Shown here piece by piece: positions 27,750-36,035 of a stretch of DNA of 64,000 nt. The stretch covers positions 558,001 to 622,000 of the forward strand of contig CAWDDC010000003.1 of NCBI GenBank assembly GCA_963801045.1, written 5' to 3'. Position numbers and translations under genes: made by a program. How positions within the stretch are numbered: position 1 is the first letter of the stretch; the number at the start of each line of letters is the position of its first letter. The stretch is from JACCWP01 sp963801045. GTDB taxonomy: Bacteria; Actinomycetota; Actinomycetes; Propionibacteriales; Nocardioidaceae. Under the pieces are notes generated by a model, which saw only the letters and a list, made by a program, of their open reading frames with translations, was not told the origin of the DNA and ran no database searches.

Positions 27750-29531
27750 TCAGACGCCGCCCTGCTCGGCCGCCTCGAGCCAGGCGTCCTCCAGTCGTTC
27801 CCGCTCGGCGACGACCTCGCGCAGCTCGGCCGACAGCGCCACCAGGGCCTCGTGGTCGCCGGAGGCCGCCAGCTCGGCGAGCCGGGCCTCGAGCGCGGCC
27901 GCCCGCTCCGCCAGCCGTTGCAGCTGCCGGTCGAGCCGGCCCACCTGCTTGCGCGCGTCGCGGCGCAGGGTCGCGTCCGCCGGCGCTCCCGTCGCGGTCC
28001 CCGGCTCGGGGACCGGCGCCTCGGCCTGCTCGGCCGCGCGCTGCTCGAGGTACTCGTCGACGCCGCGCACCAGCATCCGCAGGCCACCCCGGCCGTCCAG
28101 CGCGTAGACGACGTCGCACACCCGCTCGAGCACGTACCGGTCATGGCTGACCAGCACCAGGGTTCCGGGCCAGGTGTCGAGGTGGTCCTCGAGCACGGTG
28201 AGCGTCTCGATGTCGAGGTCGTTGGTCGGCTCGTCCAGCAGCAGCACGTTGGGCTCGCCCAGCAGCTCGAGCAGCAGCTGCAGCCGGCGCCGCTCGCCGC
28301 CGGACAGGTCGCCGACGCGGGCGGTCAGCCGGTCGCCGGTGAAGCCGTAGCGCTCCAGCAGGGTGCTGGCCGACAGCTCGCCGTCGGCGGTGCGCAGCAC
28401 CCGGGCGACGCCCTCGACCAGGTCGAGCACCCGGGCGGACCGGTCCAGCCGGTCGGGCTCCTGGGACAGCTGCGCCAGCTCGACCGTGCGCCCGCGCACG
28501 ACCCGTCCCGCCGTCGGCTCCAGCTCGCCGGCCAGCAGCCGCAGCAGGCTGGACTTGCCGGCCCCGTTGACCCCGACCACGCCCACCCGGTCGCCGGGAC
28601 CGAGCCGCCAGGTGACGTCGCTGAGCAGCGTGCGCTCGCCGCGTACGAGGTCGACGTCGTGCAGCTCGAGCACCTGGCGACCGAGCCGGCGGGTGGCGAA
28701 CTGCTCGAGGGTGAGCCGGTCCCGCGGCGGCGGCTCGTCCTCGATCAGCGAGCTGGCTGCGTCGAGGCGGAACCGCGGCTTGGACGTACGCGCGGGCGGA
28801 CCGCGACGCAGCCAGGCCAGCTCCTTGCGCAGCAGGTTGCGGCGGCGGGCGTCGGCGGCGGCGGCCTGCCGGTCGCGCTCGGCCCGGGCCAGCACGTAGG
28901 CCGCGTAGCCGCCGTCGTAGGCGTCGACGGTGCCGTCGTGCACCTCCCAGGTGGCGGTGCAGACGGCGTCGAGGAACCAGCGGTCGTGCGTCACCACCAC
29001 CAGCGCCCGACCCGCGGCGGCCGGGGTGGTCAGGTGCCGGGCGAGCCAGTCGACGGTCTCGACGTCGAGGTGGTTGGTGGGCTCGTCCAGCACGACCAGG
29101 TCGGCCTCGTGCAGCAGCAGCGCGGCCAGCGCGCAACGGCGGCGCTCGCCGCCGGACAGCGAGCCGACCTCGCGGTCGAGGGTGAGGCCGCCGAGCAGCG
29201 TGTGCACCACGTCGCGGGTGACCGGGTCCGCGGCCCACTCGTGGTCGGCCCGGCCCTCCAGCACGGTCGCGCGTACGGACGACGCGGGGTCGAGGTCGTC
29301 GCCCTGCCCGAGCGAGGTCACCGTGACGTCCCGGCGCCGCACGACCCGTCCGGCGTCGGGGTCGAGCCGCCCGACGAGCGTCTGCAGCAGCGTGGTCTTG
29401 CCGGCGCCGTTGCGGCCGACGACGCCGACCCGGTCGCCGGTCGCGACGCCCAGGCTGACGGCGTCGAGCAGGGTGCGGGTGCCGTGCGTCCGGGTCACCC
29501 CTTCGAGGGCGACCAGCGTCGTGGGGGGCAT
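27750..29531 (-). CDS. ABC-F family ATPase (Uup/EttA-like)
   Basis: The gene is intact, 593 residues from ATG 29531, overlapping the ispE stop (TGATG). Two ATP-binding domains are present: Walker A GVVGRNGAGKTTLLQTL and GVVGVNGAGKSSLLRLL; signatures SLSGGERRRCALA and DLSGGERRRLQLL; Walker B VVLDEPTNHLD and LLLDEPTNDLD. A linker (RDRQAAAADARRRNLLRKEL) and a C-terminal coiled coil (RLDRQLQRLAERAAALEARL) follow. There are no membrane helices. ABC-F proteins act on the ribosome or DNA, not in transport. The Uup-like C-terminal coil is visible. Placement after rsmA-ispE is normal for actinobacteria. Confidence 0.94.
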   Translation of the reverse strand: MPPTTLVALEGVTRTHGTRTLLDAVSLGVATGDRVGVVGRNGAGKTTLLQTLVGRLDPDAGRVVRRRDVTVTSLGQGDDLDPASSVRATVLEGRADHEWAADPVTRDVVHTLLGGLTLDREVGSLSGGERRRCALAALLLHEADLVVLDEPTNHLDVETVDWLARHLTTPAAAGRALVVVTHDRWFLDAVCTATWEVHDGTVDAYDGGYAAYVLARAERDRQAAAADARRRNLLRKELAWLRRGPPARTSKPRFRLDAASSLIEDEPPPRDRLTLEQFATRRLGRQVLELHDVDLVRGERTLLSDVTWRLGPGDRVGVVGVNGAGKSSLLRLLAGELEPTAGRVVRGRTVELAQLSQEPDRLDRSARVLDLVEGVARVLRTADGELSASTLLERYGFTGDRLTARVGDLSGGERRRLQLLLELLGEPNVLLLDEPTNDLDIETLTVLEDHLDTWPGTLVLVSHDRYVLERVCDVVYALDGRGGLRMLVRGVDEYLEQRAAEQAEAPVPEPGTATGAPADATLRRDARKQVGRLDRQLQRLAERAAALEARLAELAASGDHEALVALSAELREVVAERERLEDAWLEAAEQGGV

Positions 29532-30437
29532 CAGGAGACCAGCGTCGCACCCGGCACGGGACCGGTGAGCACGTGCACCCCGGCGACCTCGGGCGCGGCG
29601 GCCAGCACCCCCGCGAGCCGCTCGGCGTGGTCGGGGTCGGCGAGGAACAGCGTCGTCGGCCCGGAGCCGGACACCGTCGAGTACAGCGCCCCCGCCTCCC
29701 GGCCGGTCGTGAGCACGTCGGCGAGCTCCGGTCGCAGCGCCAGCGCGGGTGCCTGCAGGTCGTTGCGGGCGAAGCCGGACAGCGCCGTCACCAGGCCGCC
29801 CTGGTCCTCCTCCAGCGCGGCGACGAGGCCGTCCGGCACCGTCGGCGCCGGCACCGGCGAGTCTCGCGGTCGCGGTCGAGGGCGGCGATAGACCTCGGGG
29901 GTGGACAGCCCGCGGGCACTGGTGGCGGCGACCCACACCAGGTCGGGCCCGGTGGCCACCGGCGTGACGACCTCGCCGCGGCCGGTGCCGACGGCGGTGC
30001 CACCGGCCAGCGCGAACGGCACGTCGCTGCCCAGCCGGGCGCCGAGCGCCATCAGGTCCGCGTGGGACAGGCCGCAGCCCCACAGCGCGTCGCAGGCGAG
30101 CAGGGCGGCTGCGGCGTCGGCCGAGCCGCCGGCCATGCCGCCGGCGACCGGGATCTGCTTGTCGCAGCACGAGATCGACGCCCGCCCGGGGCAGGTCGGC
30201 GTGCTCGCGCAGCAGCAGCGCAGCCCGTACGGCGAGGTTGGTGTCGTCGAGCGGCACGCCCGCGGCACCGTCGACCCGCACCGTGACGTCGGCGCCAGCT
30301 GATGCGGAGGCGGTGACCTCGTCGGCCAGGTCGACCGCCTGGTAGAGCGTGGCCAGGTCGTGGAAGCCGTCGGCGCGCACCGGCCCGACGGCGAGGTGCA
30401 GGTTGATCTTGGCCGGCGCCCGGGCGGTGACGGTCAT
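29531..30437 (-). CDS. ispE: 4-diphosphocytidyl-2-C-methyl-D-erythritol kinase (one frameshift)
   Basis: About 301 residues from ATG 30437 (MTVTARAPAKINLHLAVGPV), overlapping the rsmA stop as ATGA. The GHMP kinase ATP loop is KQIPVAGGMAGGSADAAAAL, and the C-terminal motif YSTVSGSGPTTLFLADP is conserved. One extra base near 30170 breaks the frame just before KQIPVAGG. It phosphorylates CDP-methylerythritol in the MEP isoprenoid pathway, the source of undecaprenyl carriers that the surface-glycan locus also needs. Essential in this lineage, so the break is an error. Confidence 0.94.
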
Positions 30438-31308
30438 CGCGCCAGTGCCTGGGCGATGCGGGCGAAGTCGTCGACCGCGAGCTGCTCGCCCCGCGCACCC
30501 GGGTCGACGCCGGCGGCGCGCAGGGCGGCCTCGGCGGCGCCGGGCGACCCGGCCAGCCCGGCGAGCGCCGAGCGCAGCATCTTGCGCCGCTGCGCGAAGG
30601 CCGCGTCGACCACGGCGAAGACCGCCTCCCGTCGCGGGGCCGGTCCGGGGCCGGTCGTGGCGCTGCCAGGCGACCAGCCCGGAGTCGACGTGCGGCGCCG
30701 GCCAGAACACCGAGCGGCTGACCCGGCCCGCGGCGGTCGCGGTGCCGTACCAGGCCGCCTTGACGCTGGGCACGCCGTAGGTGCGCGACCCCGGGCCCGG
30801 CCACCAGCCGGTCCGCGACCTCGGCCTGCACCATCACCAGCGCGGTCCGCACGGTCGGGAACACCGCCCACAGGTGCAGCAGCACCGGGACGGCGACGTT
30901 GTACGGCAGGTTGGCGACCACCGCGGTGGGTGCGGCGCCGGGGACGTCGGTCAGCTGCATCGCGTCGGCCTGCACGACCGTCAGCCGGTCGGCCTGGTCG
31001 GGGGCGCGGTCCGCGACGGTGTCCGGCAGCACCCCGGCCAACCGGGCGTCGACCTCGACCGCCACCACCCGCCCGGTGGGCGCGGTGGCGTCGAGGAGCG
31101 CGAGGGTGAGCGACCCGAGTCCGGGACCGACCTCGAGGACGACGTCCTCAGAGGTCAGCCGGGCAGCGCGCGCGATCCGGCGCACCGTGTTGGCGTCGAC
31201 GACGAAGTTCTGCCCGCGCTGCTTGCTCGGGCGCAGCCCGAGATCGGCAGCCAGCGCCCGCACCTCGGCGGGTCCGAGCAGCCGGCTGCCGGCCGGCGAC
31301 TCGCTCAG
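30434..31308 (-). CDS. rsmA: 16S rRNA (adenine1518/1519-N6) dimethyltransferase (frameshifted)
   Basis: About 290 residues. LGLRPSKQRGQNFVVDANTV is the KsgA N-terminal box, VVLEVGPGLGSLTLALLD the SAM site, and VVANLPYNVAVPVLLHLW the catalytic NLPY motif. Two extra bases (near 30790 and 30645) are needed to join SRTYGVPSVKAAWYG and FAQRRKMLRSALAGLAG. The start is uncertain. I take the CTG at 31308, which overlaps the rpfB stop; a GTG near 31270 is internal to the conserved region. It dimethylates two adenines in the 3' end of 16S rRNA during 30S assembly. Confidence 0.92.
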
Positions 31309-32443
31309 GTGGGCAGGCCGAGGGACGCGGCGCAGGCCGGCCAGGAGCCGTAGCTGCCGCCGTTGGCGTCGCGCAGCTTGGTCGCGATCGCGATCTGCTG
31401 CTCGCGGGTGGCCTCGTTCGGGTACTGGGCGTAGGCGCCGCCGCCGTAGGCCGCCCAGGTGGACAGGCTGAACTGCAGCCCGCCGTAGTAGCCGTTGCCG
31501 GTGTTGATCGCCCAGTTGCCGCCGGACTCGCACTGCGCCAACTGCGTCCCACACGCCGGCGTCGGTCACCGGCGGCGTGGTCGGCTCCGGCTCGGGCTCG
31601 GGCTCGGGGCGCTCCTTGGTGCCCTGCACCTCGATCTGGTCGACGGGTGCCTTCACCAGCTTCTGGTCGAGCACGACGCGGTTGCGTACCTCGCCGTCGG
31701 CGCGCACGACGCGCACCTGGAGCTTGCGCACGCCCTCCTGGCCCTCGCGCACGACGTCGGACTCGTCCTCGTACATGTCGTCGTCGTAGCGGACCTTGGT
31801 GTCGTAGGGCACCGACTCGGTGACCGACGCGACCCGCTTGTCGATGCGGGTCACCACGATGCGCATGCCGTCCTTGAGCGCGCGGTCCTCGACCGGGGCG
31901 AGCTCGTCGTCGCGGTCGACCTTGACGCCGGCCTCCCGCACCAGGTCGGCGACAGTGGCGGCGGTGCTCGTGAGGCTGGCGCTTGCCGTCCTCGGTCACG
32001 AGGGTGACCTTCTTGGGAGTGGTGATGGAGATGTCCATGCCGTCACGGCCGATGTAGTCGCTGCGGCTGGCCGACAGGTCCGCGCCGGTGAAGCGCTCGC
32101 CGATCTGGTCGAAGGCCGAGGCCACGGTGGTGGCGGTCACCCAGTACTTCGTCTCGTCGCCGTCGACGCTCAGCGTCAGCTGACGCGCGAACCGCACCGC
32201 GATCTTGGTGCCGTCGTCGATGGACTCGTCGGCGGCGGGCAGCACGACGTCGCGGTCGGCGAGCTCGACGCCCTCGCTGGCGAGGACGTCACCGACGTCG
32301 TCGCCGAACGTGTGGACCTCGGTCTCCTTGCCGTCGAGGGACAGGGTCACGGTCTTGCTCATCGTCGCGTAGGCGACGGTCCCCCCGACCAGCGTCAGGA
32401 CGACCGCGAGGTTCGCGGCGATGATCAGCACTCTTTTTCGCAC
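31305..32443 (-). CDS. rpfB: RpfB-type resuscitation-promoting factor (frameshifted)
   Basis: About 379 residues from GTG 32443 with GGGAG close by; ATG 32479 is an alternative. An N-terminal signal/anchor (VLIIAANLAVVLTLVGGTVA) precedes three DUF348 repeats (VTLSLDGKETEVHTFGDDVG, LTLSVDGDETKYWVT, KVTLVTEDGK). A G5 domain (RIVVTRIDKRVASVTESVPY) and a Pro-Glu linker follow. The lysozyme-like domain reads LAQCESGGNWAINTGNGYYG, with the catalytic Glu, then LQFSLSTWAAYGG. Extra bases near 31975 and 31540 break it. It cleaves peptidoglycan and stimulates regrowth of dormant cells. The rpfB-rsmA-ispE order is conserved in actinobacteria. Confidence 0.94.
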
Positions 32444-32483
32444 GGCTCTCCCGGGGGGGTGGACTCCGGGAAAGGACATACCC

Positions 32484-32560
32484 CGGAGGCGGCAAGTCGA
32501 TCGACCATAACGACTTGGTCACGGGGGGACCAAATCGGGACGTGACGGGCGTCACCTCGT
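32484..32560 (-). promoter_or_regulatory. rpfB promoter region with two inverted repeats
   Basis: On the minus strand, GTGACG-CC-CGTCAC is a perfect inverted repeat. It is followed by TTGGTC...GACCAA around CCCCCGT. TTGGTC could act as -35, with TATGGT 18 bases later as -10, leaving a leader of roughly 60 bases. GTGAC/GTTA-type half sites resemble MtrA boxes known at actinobacterial rpf genes, but I cannot confirm this by eye. Confidence 0.4.
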
Positions 32561-32615
32561 GGTGCCGATGGGATGCACGAGGCGCGAAACCAGCGCAAAC
32601 CGGGCGCACCCGGGG

Positions 32616-33545
32616 CTACCAGGGGCCGCCGAACGCCGCCTCGGTGTTGGCGTCGACCGCCGCGCAGACCTCCGCGAGGTCGCGGCCCAGCACCTCGGCG
32701 ATCAGCCGCACGGTGTGCGGCACGAGGTAGGACGCGTTCGGCCGGCCGCGGTAGGGCACCGGCGTGAGGTAGGGGGCGTCGGTCTCGACCAGTACCCGGT
32801 CGAGGGGCGTGACGGCCAGCGCGTCGCGCAGCGGCTGCGCGTTGGCGAAGGTGACGGTGCCCGCGAAGCTGAGCCACGCCCCCCGGTCGAGGCAGCTGCG
32901 GGCGAAGTCGGCGTCGCCGGAGAAGCAGTGCATCACCGTGCGCTCCGGCACCCCCTCGTCATCGAGCACGCGGAGCACCTGCGGGTGCGCGTCGCGGTCG
33001 TGGATCACGAGGGTCTTGCCCAGCCGGTGGGCCAGCGCGACGTGGGCGCGGAAGGACTCCTCCTGCACGTCCCGCCCCTCCGGCCCGGTACGGAAGAAGT
33101 CCAGGCCGGTCTCGCCCACGGCGCGGACCCGTTCGGACGAGGCCGCCAGCTCCGCGATCTCCGCGAGCGCCGCCCCGAGCCGCCGTCGGCTGCCAGCCGC
33201 GGCGCCTCGTTGGGATGCAGCGCGACCGCGGCGACCAGCGCCTCGTGCTGCTCGGCCATCTGCACCGACCACCGCGCACCCGGCAGGTCGCAGCCGACCT
33301 GCACGATCCGCGGCACACCGACCGAGGCGGCCTCCGCGAGCAGCTGGTCCAGCGGCTACGTGGTGGTCGTCGTCGCTGTCGGCGATGTCGAGGTGGCAGT
33401 GGTTGTCGACGACCGGGTGCGGCAGCGGGTCGGGCAGCGGCGGGCGGCTGCGGTCGCGCCGGCGGCCGCTGGCCTCCTCGGTCGCCGACCGGCTCCGCAG
33501 CGGGCCCGACCCCGGGACCCCCGGCACGCCGGGCGCGTCGGTCAC
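32616..33545 (-). CDS. tatD: TatD-family deoxyribonuclease (frameshifted)
   Basis: About 309 residues from GTG 33545, overlapping the metG stop (GTGA). The first metal site is VVDNHCHLDIAD. After frame changes near 33355 and 33185 the other motifs are IVQVGCDLPGARWSVQMAEQ, VRAVGETGLDFFRTGPEG, HDRDAHPQVLRVLDDEG, MHCFSGDADFARSCLDRG and VLVETDAPYLTPVPYRGRPN. These give all TIM-barrel metal ligands of TatD. It is a metal-dependent 3'-5' exonuclease. The first 40 residues are a proline/arginine-rich extension not needed for the fold. The 33185 event needs a missing base, unlike most others here. Confidence 0.92.
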   Translation of the reverse strand: MTDAPGVPGVPGSGPLRSRSATEEASGRRRDRSRPPLPDPLPHPVVDNHCHLDIADSDDDHHVAAGPAARGGRLGRCAADRAGRLRPAGCAVVGADGRAARGAGRRGRAASQRGAAAGSRRRLGAALAEIAELAASSERVRAVGETGLDFFRTGPEGRDVQEESFRAHVALAHRLGKTLVIHDRDAHPQVLRVLDDEGVPERTVMHCFSGDADFARSCLDRGAWLSFAGTVTFANAQPLRDALAVTPLDRVLVETDAPYLTPVPYRGRPNASYLVPHTVRLIAEVLGRDLAEVCAAVDANTEAAFGGPW

Positions 33546-35131
33546 CCGGCGGCCTCCTGCTCCAGCCGCGGGAACAGCGCCTCGCCCTTGGTCACCTCGG
33601 CGCCGGCGGGCAGCTGGCCCCAGCGGGCGACCTCGCCCATCGGCTGCGCCGACAGCGGGCCGAGCTGGTCCTCGGCCCCCAGCCGCTGCCACAGCCCCGC
33701 CGCCGTCCGTGGCATCACCGGGGCGTGCAGCACCGCGACCGCGCGCAGCGACTCCGCGGCGGTGTAGAGCACCGTGGCCAGCCTGGCCCGAGCCTCCGGC
33801 GAGTCGTCCTTGGCGACCTTCCAGGGCTCCTGCTCGGTGACGTAGACGTTGACCGCGCCGACGAACTCCTCCGTCGCCGCGATCGCGTCGTGCAGCGCCA
33901 GCCGGTCCATCGCCTCCTCGGCGGTGGCGAGCGTGTCGGTCAGCCTGGCCGCCAGCGCCTCCTCGGCCGGTCCCGCGTCGCCCGGGTCGGGCAGCCGGCC
34001 GTCGAAGTAGCGGCCGACCATCGAGGTCACCCGCGAGGCCAGGTTGCCCAGGCCGTTGGCGAGCTCGGACCCGTACACGGCACTCAGGTGCTCCCAGGAG
34101 AACGAACCGTCGGAGCCGAACGCGATGGCGCGCAGGAAGTAGTAGCGGTAGGCGTCGGACCCGAAGGTGTCGACGATCTCGCTGGGGTGGATGGCGGTCG
34201 CCTTGGACTTGCTCATCTTCTGGCCACCGACCTGCAGCCAGCCGTGCGCGAAGACCTGGCGCGGCACGTCGACGCCGGCGGCCATCAGCATCGCCGGCCA
34301 GATCACGGCGTGGAACCGGAGGATGTCCTTGCCGACCAGGTGCACGTCGGCGGGCCAGATCCGCTCGAACATGTCGGGGTCGGTGCCGAACCCGGCCGCC
34401 GTCGCGTAGTTGAGCAGCGCGTCGATCCACACGTACAGCACGTGCTTCTCGTCCCACGGCACCGGGATGCCCCAGTCGAAGCTGGACCGGGAGATGGACA
34501 GGTCCTGCAACCCCTGCCGCACGAACGAGATCACCTCGTTGCGGGCGCTCTCGGGCTGCACGAACGTCGGGTTGGACTCGTACAGCGCCAGCAGCCGCTC
34601 GGCGTAACGGCTCATCGCGAAGAAGTAGTTGACCTCCGACAGCGACTCCACCGGCCGCTCGTGGATCGGGCACAGCAGGGTGCCGTCGTCGGCCTCGATG
34701 AGCTCCGCGGGGAGCTTGAACTCCTCGCAGTGGATGCAGTACGGACCCTCGTAGGTGCCCTCGTAGACGTCGCCGGCGTCGTAGATGGTCTGCCAGAACT
34801 CACGGACCCGCTCGGTGTGCCGGTCCTCGGTGGTGCGGATGAAGTCGTCGTTGCTGGCGTCGACGACATCGAGCACCGGCTGCCACTCGGTCTCGACCAG
34901 CCGGTCGGTCCACACCTGCGGCGTGACCCCGTTGTCCTGGGCGGCGGTGAGGACCTTCTGCCCGTGCTCGTCGGTGCCGGTGAGGAACCAGGTCGGCTCC
35001 TGCCGCTGCCGGTGCCAGCGCGCGATCATGTCCGCCGCGACCGTCGTGTAGGCGTTGCCGATCGACGGCGGCGCGGTCACGTAGTAGATCGGCGTCGTGA
35101 TGTAGAAGGACTTCGGGGCTGGCTCGGGCAC
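33542..35131 (-). CDS. metG: Methionyl-tRNA synthetase
   Basis: The gene is intact, 529 residues from ATG 35131. The HIGH-equivalent is APPSIGNAYTTVAADMIARW and the KMSKS loop is GGQKMSKSKATAIHPSEIVD. The zinc/connective region has YCIHCEEFKLPAELIEADDG and CPIHERP. FLTGTDEHGQKVLTAAQ lies in the Rossmann domain. There is no C-terminal tRNA-binding (EMAP) domain, so it is the short actinobacterial form. It charges initiator and elongator tRNA-Met. It is coupled to tatD and starts a run of housekeeping genes on the minus strand. Confidence 0.97.
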   Translation of the reverse strand: MPEPAPKSFYITTPIYYVTAPPSIGNAYTTVAADMIARWHRQRQEPTWFLTGTDEHGQKVLTAAQDNGVTPQVWTDRLVETEWQPVLDVVDASNDDFIRTTEDRHTERVREFWQTIYDAGDVYEGTYEGPYCIHCEEFKLPAELIEADDGTLLCPIHERPVESLSEVNYFFAMSRYAERLLALYESNPTFVQPESARNEVISFVRQGLQDLSISRSSFDWGIPVPWDEKHVLYVWIDALLNYATAAGFGTDPDMFERIWPADVHLVGKDILRFHAVIWPAMLMAAGVDVPRQVFAHGWLQVGGQKMSKSKATAIHPSEIVDTFGSDAYRYYFLRAIAFGSDGSFSWEHLSAVYGSELANGLGNLASRVTSMVGRYFDGRLPDPGDAGPAEEALAARLTDTLATAEEAMDRLALHDAIAATEEFVGAVNVYVTEQEPWKVAKDDSPEARARLATVLYTAAESLRAVAVLHAPVMPRTAAGLWQRLGAEDQLGPLSAQPMGEVARWGQLPAGAEVTKGEALFPRLEQEAAG

Positions 35132-35174
35132 GGGTCGATCCTAGGTCGGCGGGCACGCGGCCCCCGAACGCGTT

Positions 35175-36002
35175 TCAGTCGCGGTGCACGGCGTCGTACA
35201 CCGCACGCCTCGGCACCCCGGTCTGCCTGGCCACGCTCGCGACCGCGTCGCGGCGGGACCGGCCGGCCGACTCCTGGTCGGCCTCCACCAGGCGGCGCAG
35301 GGTGTCGGCGTCGTAGTCGACCGGGTGCTCGACCACGCCCTGCACCACCAGCGTGACCTCGCCGCGTACGCCCTCGGCGGCCCACTCGGCGAGCACGGCG
35401 AGCCCGCCGCGGCGTACCTCCTCGTAGGTCTTGGTCAGCTCGCGGCAGACCGCGCCCGGCCGGTCGCCGCCGAACACCTCGGCCATCGCCGTCAGCGTGC
35501 TCGCGGTGCGGTGCGGCGCCTCGAAGAACACCATCGTGCGCTGCTCGTCGGCGAGGTCCTCGAGCCGGGCGCGCCGCTGGCCGGCCCGGCGGGGCAGGAA
35601 CCCCTCGAAGCAGAACCGGTCGACCGGCAGCCCGGAGACCGCGAGCGCGGTGAGCACCGCCGACGGCCCGGGCACGGCGGTGACCGGCACCCCGGCCTCG
35701 ACCGCGGCGGCCACCAGCCGGTAGCCCGGGTCGGAGACGCTCGGCATGCCGGCGTCGGTGACCAGCACCACCCGGCGTCCGGCCTGCAGCTCGGCCAGCA
35801 GCTCCGGGGTGCGGCCGGTCTCGTTGCCCTCGAAGTACGACACCACCCGGCCCGCGAGGGTGACGCCGAGCCCGTCGCACAGCCGCCGCAGCCGGCGGGT
35901 GTCCTCGGCCGCCACGACGTCGGCGGCGGCGAGCTCTGCCGCCAGCCGCGGAGGTGCGTCCTCGACCCGGCCGATCGGGGTCGCGGCGAGCACCAGTGTC
36001 AC
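35175..36002 (-). CDS. rsmI: 16S rRNA (cytidine1402-2'-O)-methyltransferase
   Basis: The gene is intact, 275 residues from GTG 36002. The tetrapyrrole-methylase fold is marked by LVLAATPIGRVEDAPPRLAA, AAEDTRRLRRLCDGLGV, VVLVTDAGMPSVSDPGYRLV, VPGPSAVLTALAVSGLP and MVFFEAPHRTASTLTAMAEV. These are strongly conserved in RsmI (YraL). It methylates the 2'-O of C1402 in 16S rRNA. A -10-like TAGGTT six bases before the start indicates a leaderless transcript, facing the promoter of the divergent mannosyltransferase gene only 33 bases away. Confidence 0.95.
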   Translation of the reverse strand: MTLVLAATPIGRVEDAPPRLAAELAAADVVAAEDTRRLRRLCDGLGVTLAGRVVSYFEGNETGRTPELLAELQAGRRVVLVTDAGMPSVSDPGYRLVAAAVEAGVPVTAVPGPSAVLTALAVSGLPVDRFCFEGFLPRRAGQRRARLEDLADEQRTMVFFEAPHRTASTLTAMAEVFGGDRPGAVCRELTKTYEEVRRGGLAVLAEWAAEGVRGEVTLVVQGVVEHPVDYDADTLRRLVEADQESAGRSRRDAVASVARQTGVPRRAVYDAVHRD

Positions 36003-36035
36003 GCCGCAAACCTACGGCCAACCTACGATGCCGCT

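Noticed and set aside
27750..30773. Apparent 1007-residue fusion of rsmA, ispE and ABC-F
   Set aside because: Each gene has its own start overlapping the previous stop; the continuous frame results from inserted bases in ispE and rsmA.
32444..32610. Cyclic di-AMP (ydaO-type) riboswitch before rpfB, as in other actinobacteria
   Set aside because: The conserved pseudoknot segments of that class were not recognisable; only simple inverted repeats are present.
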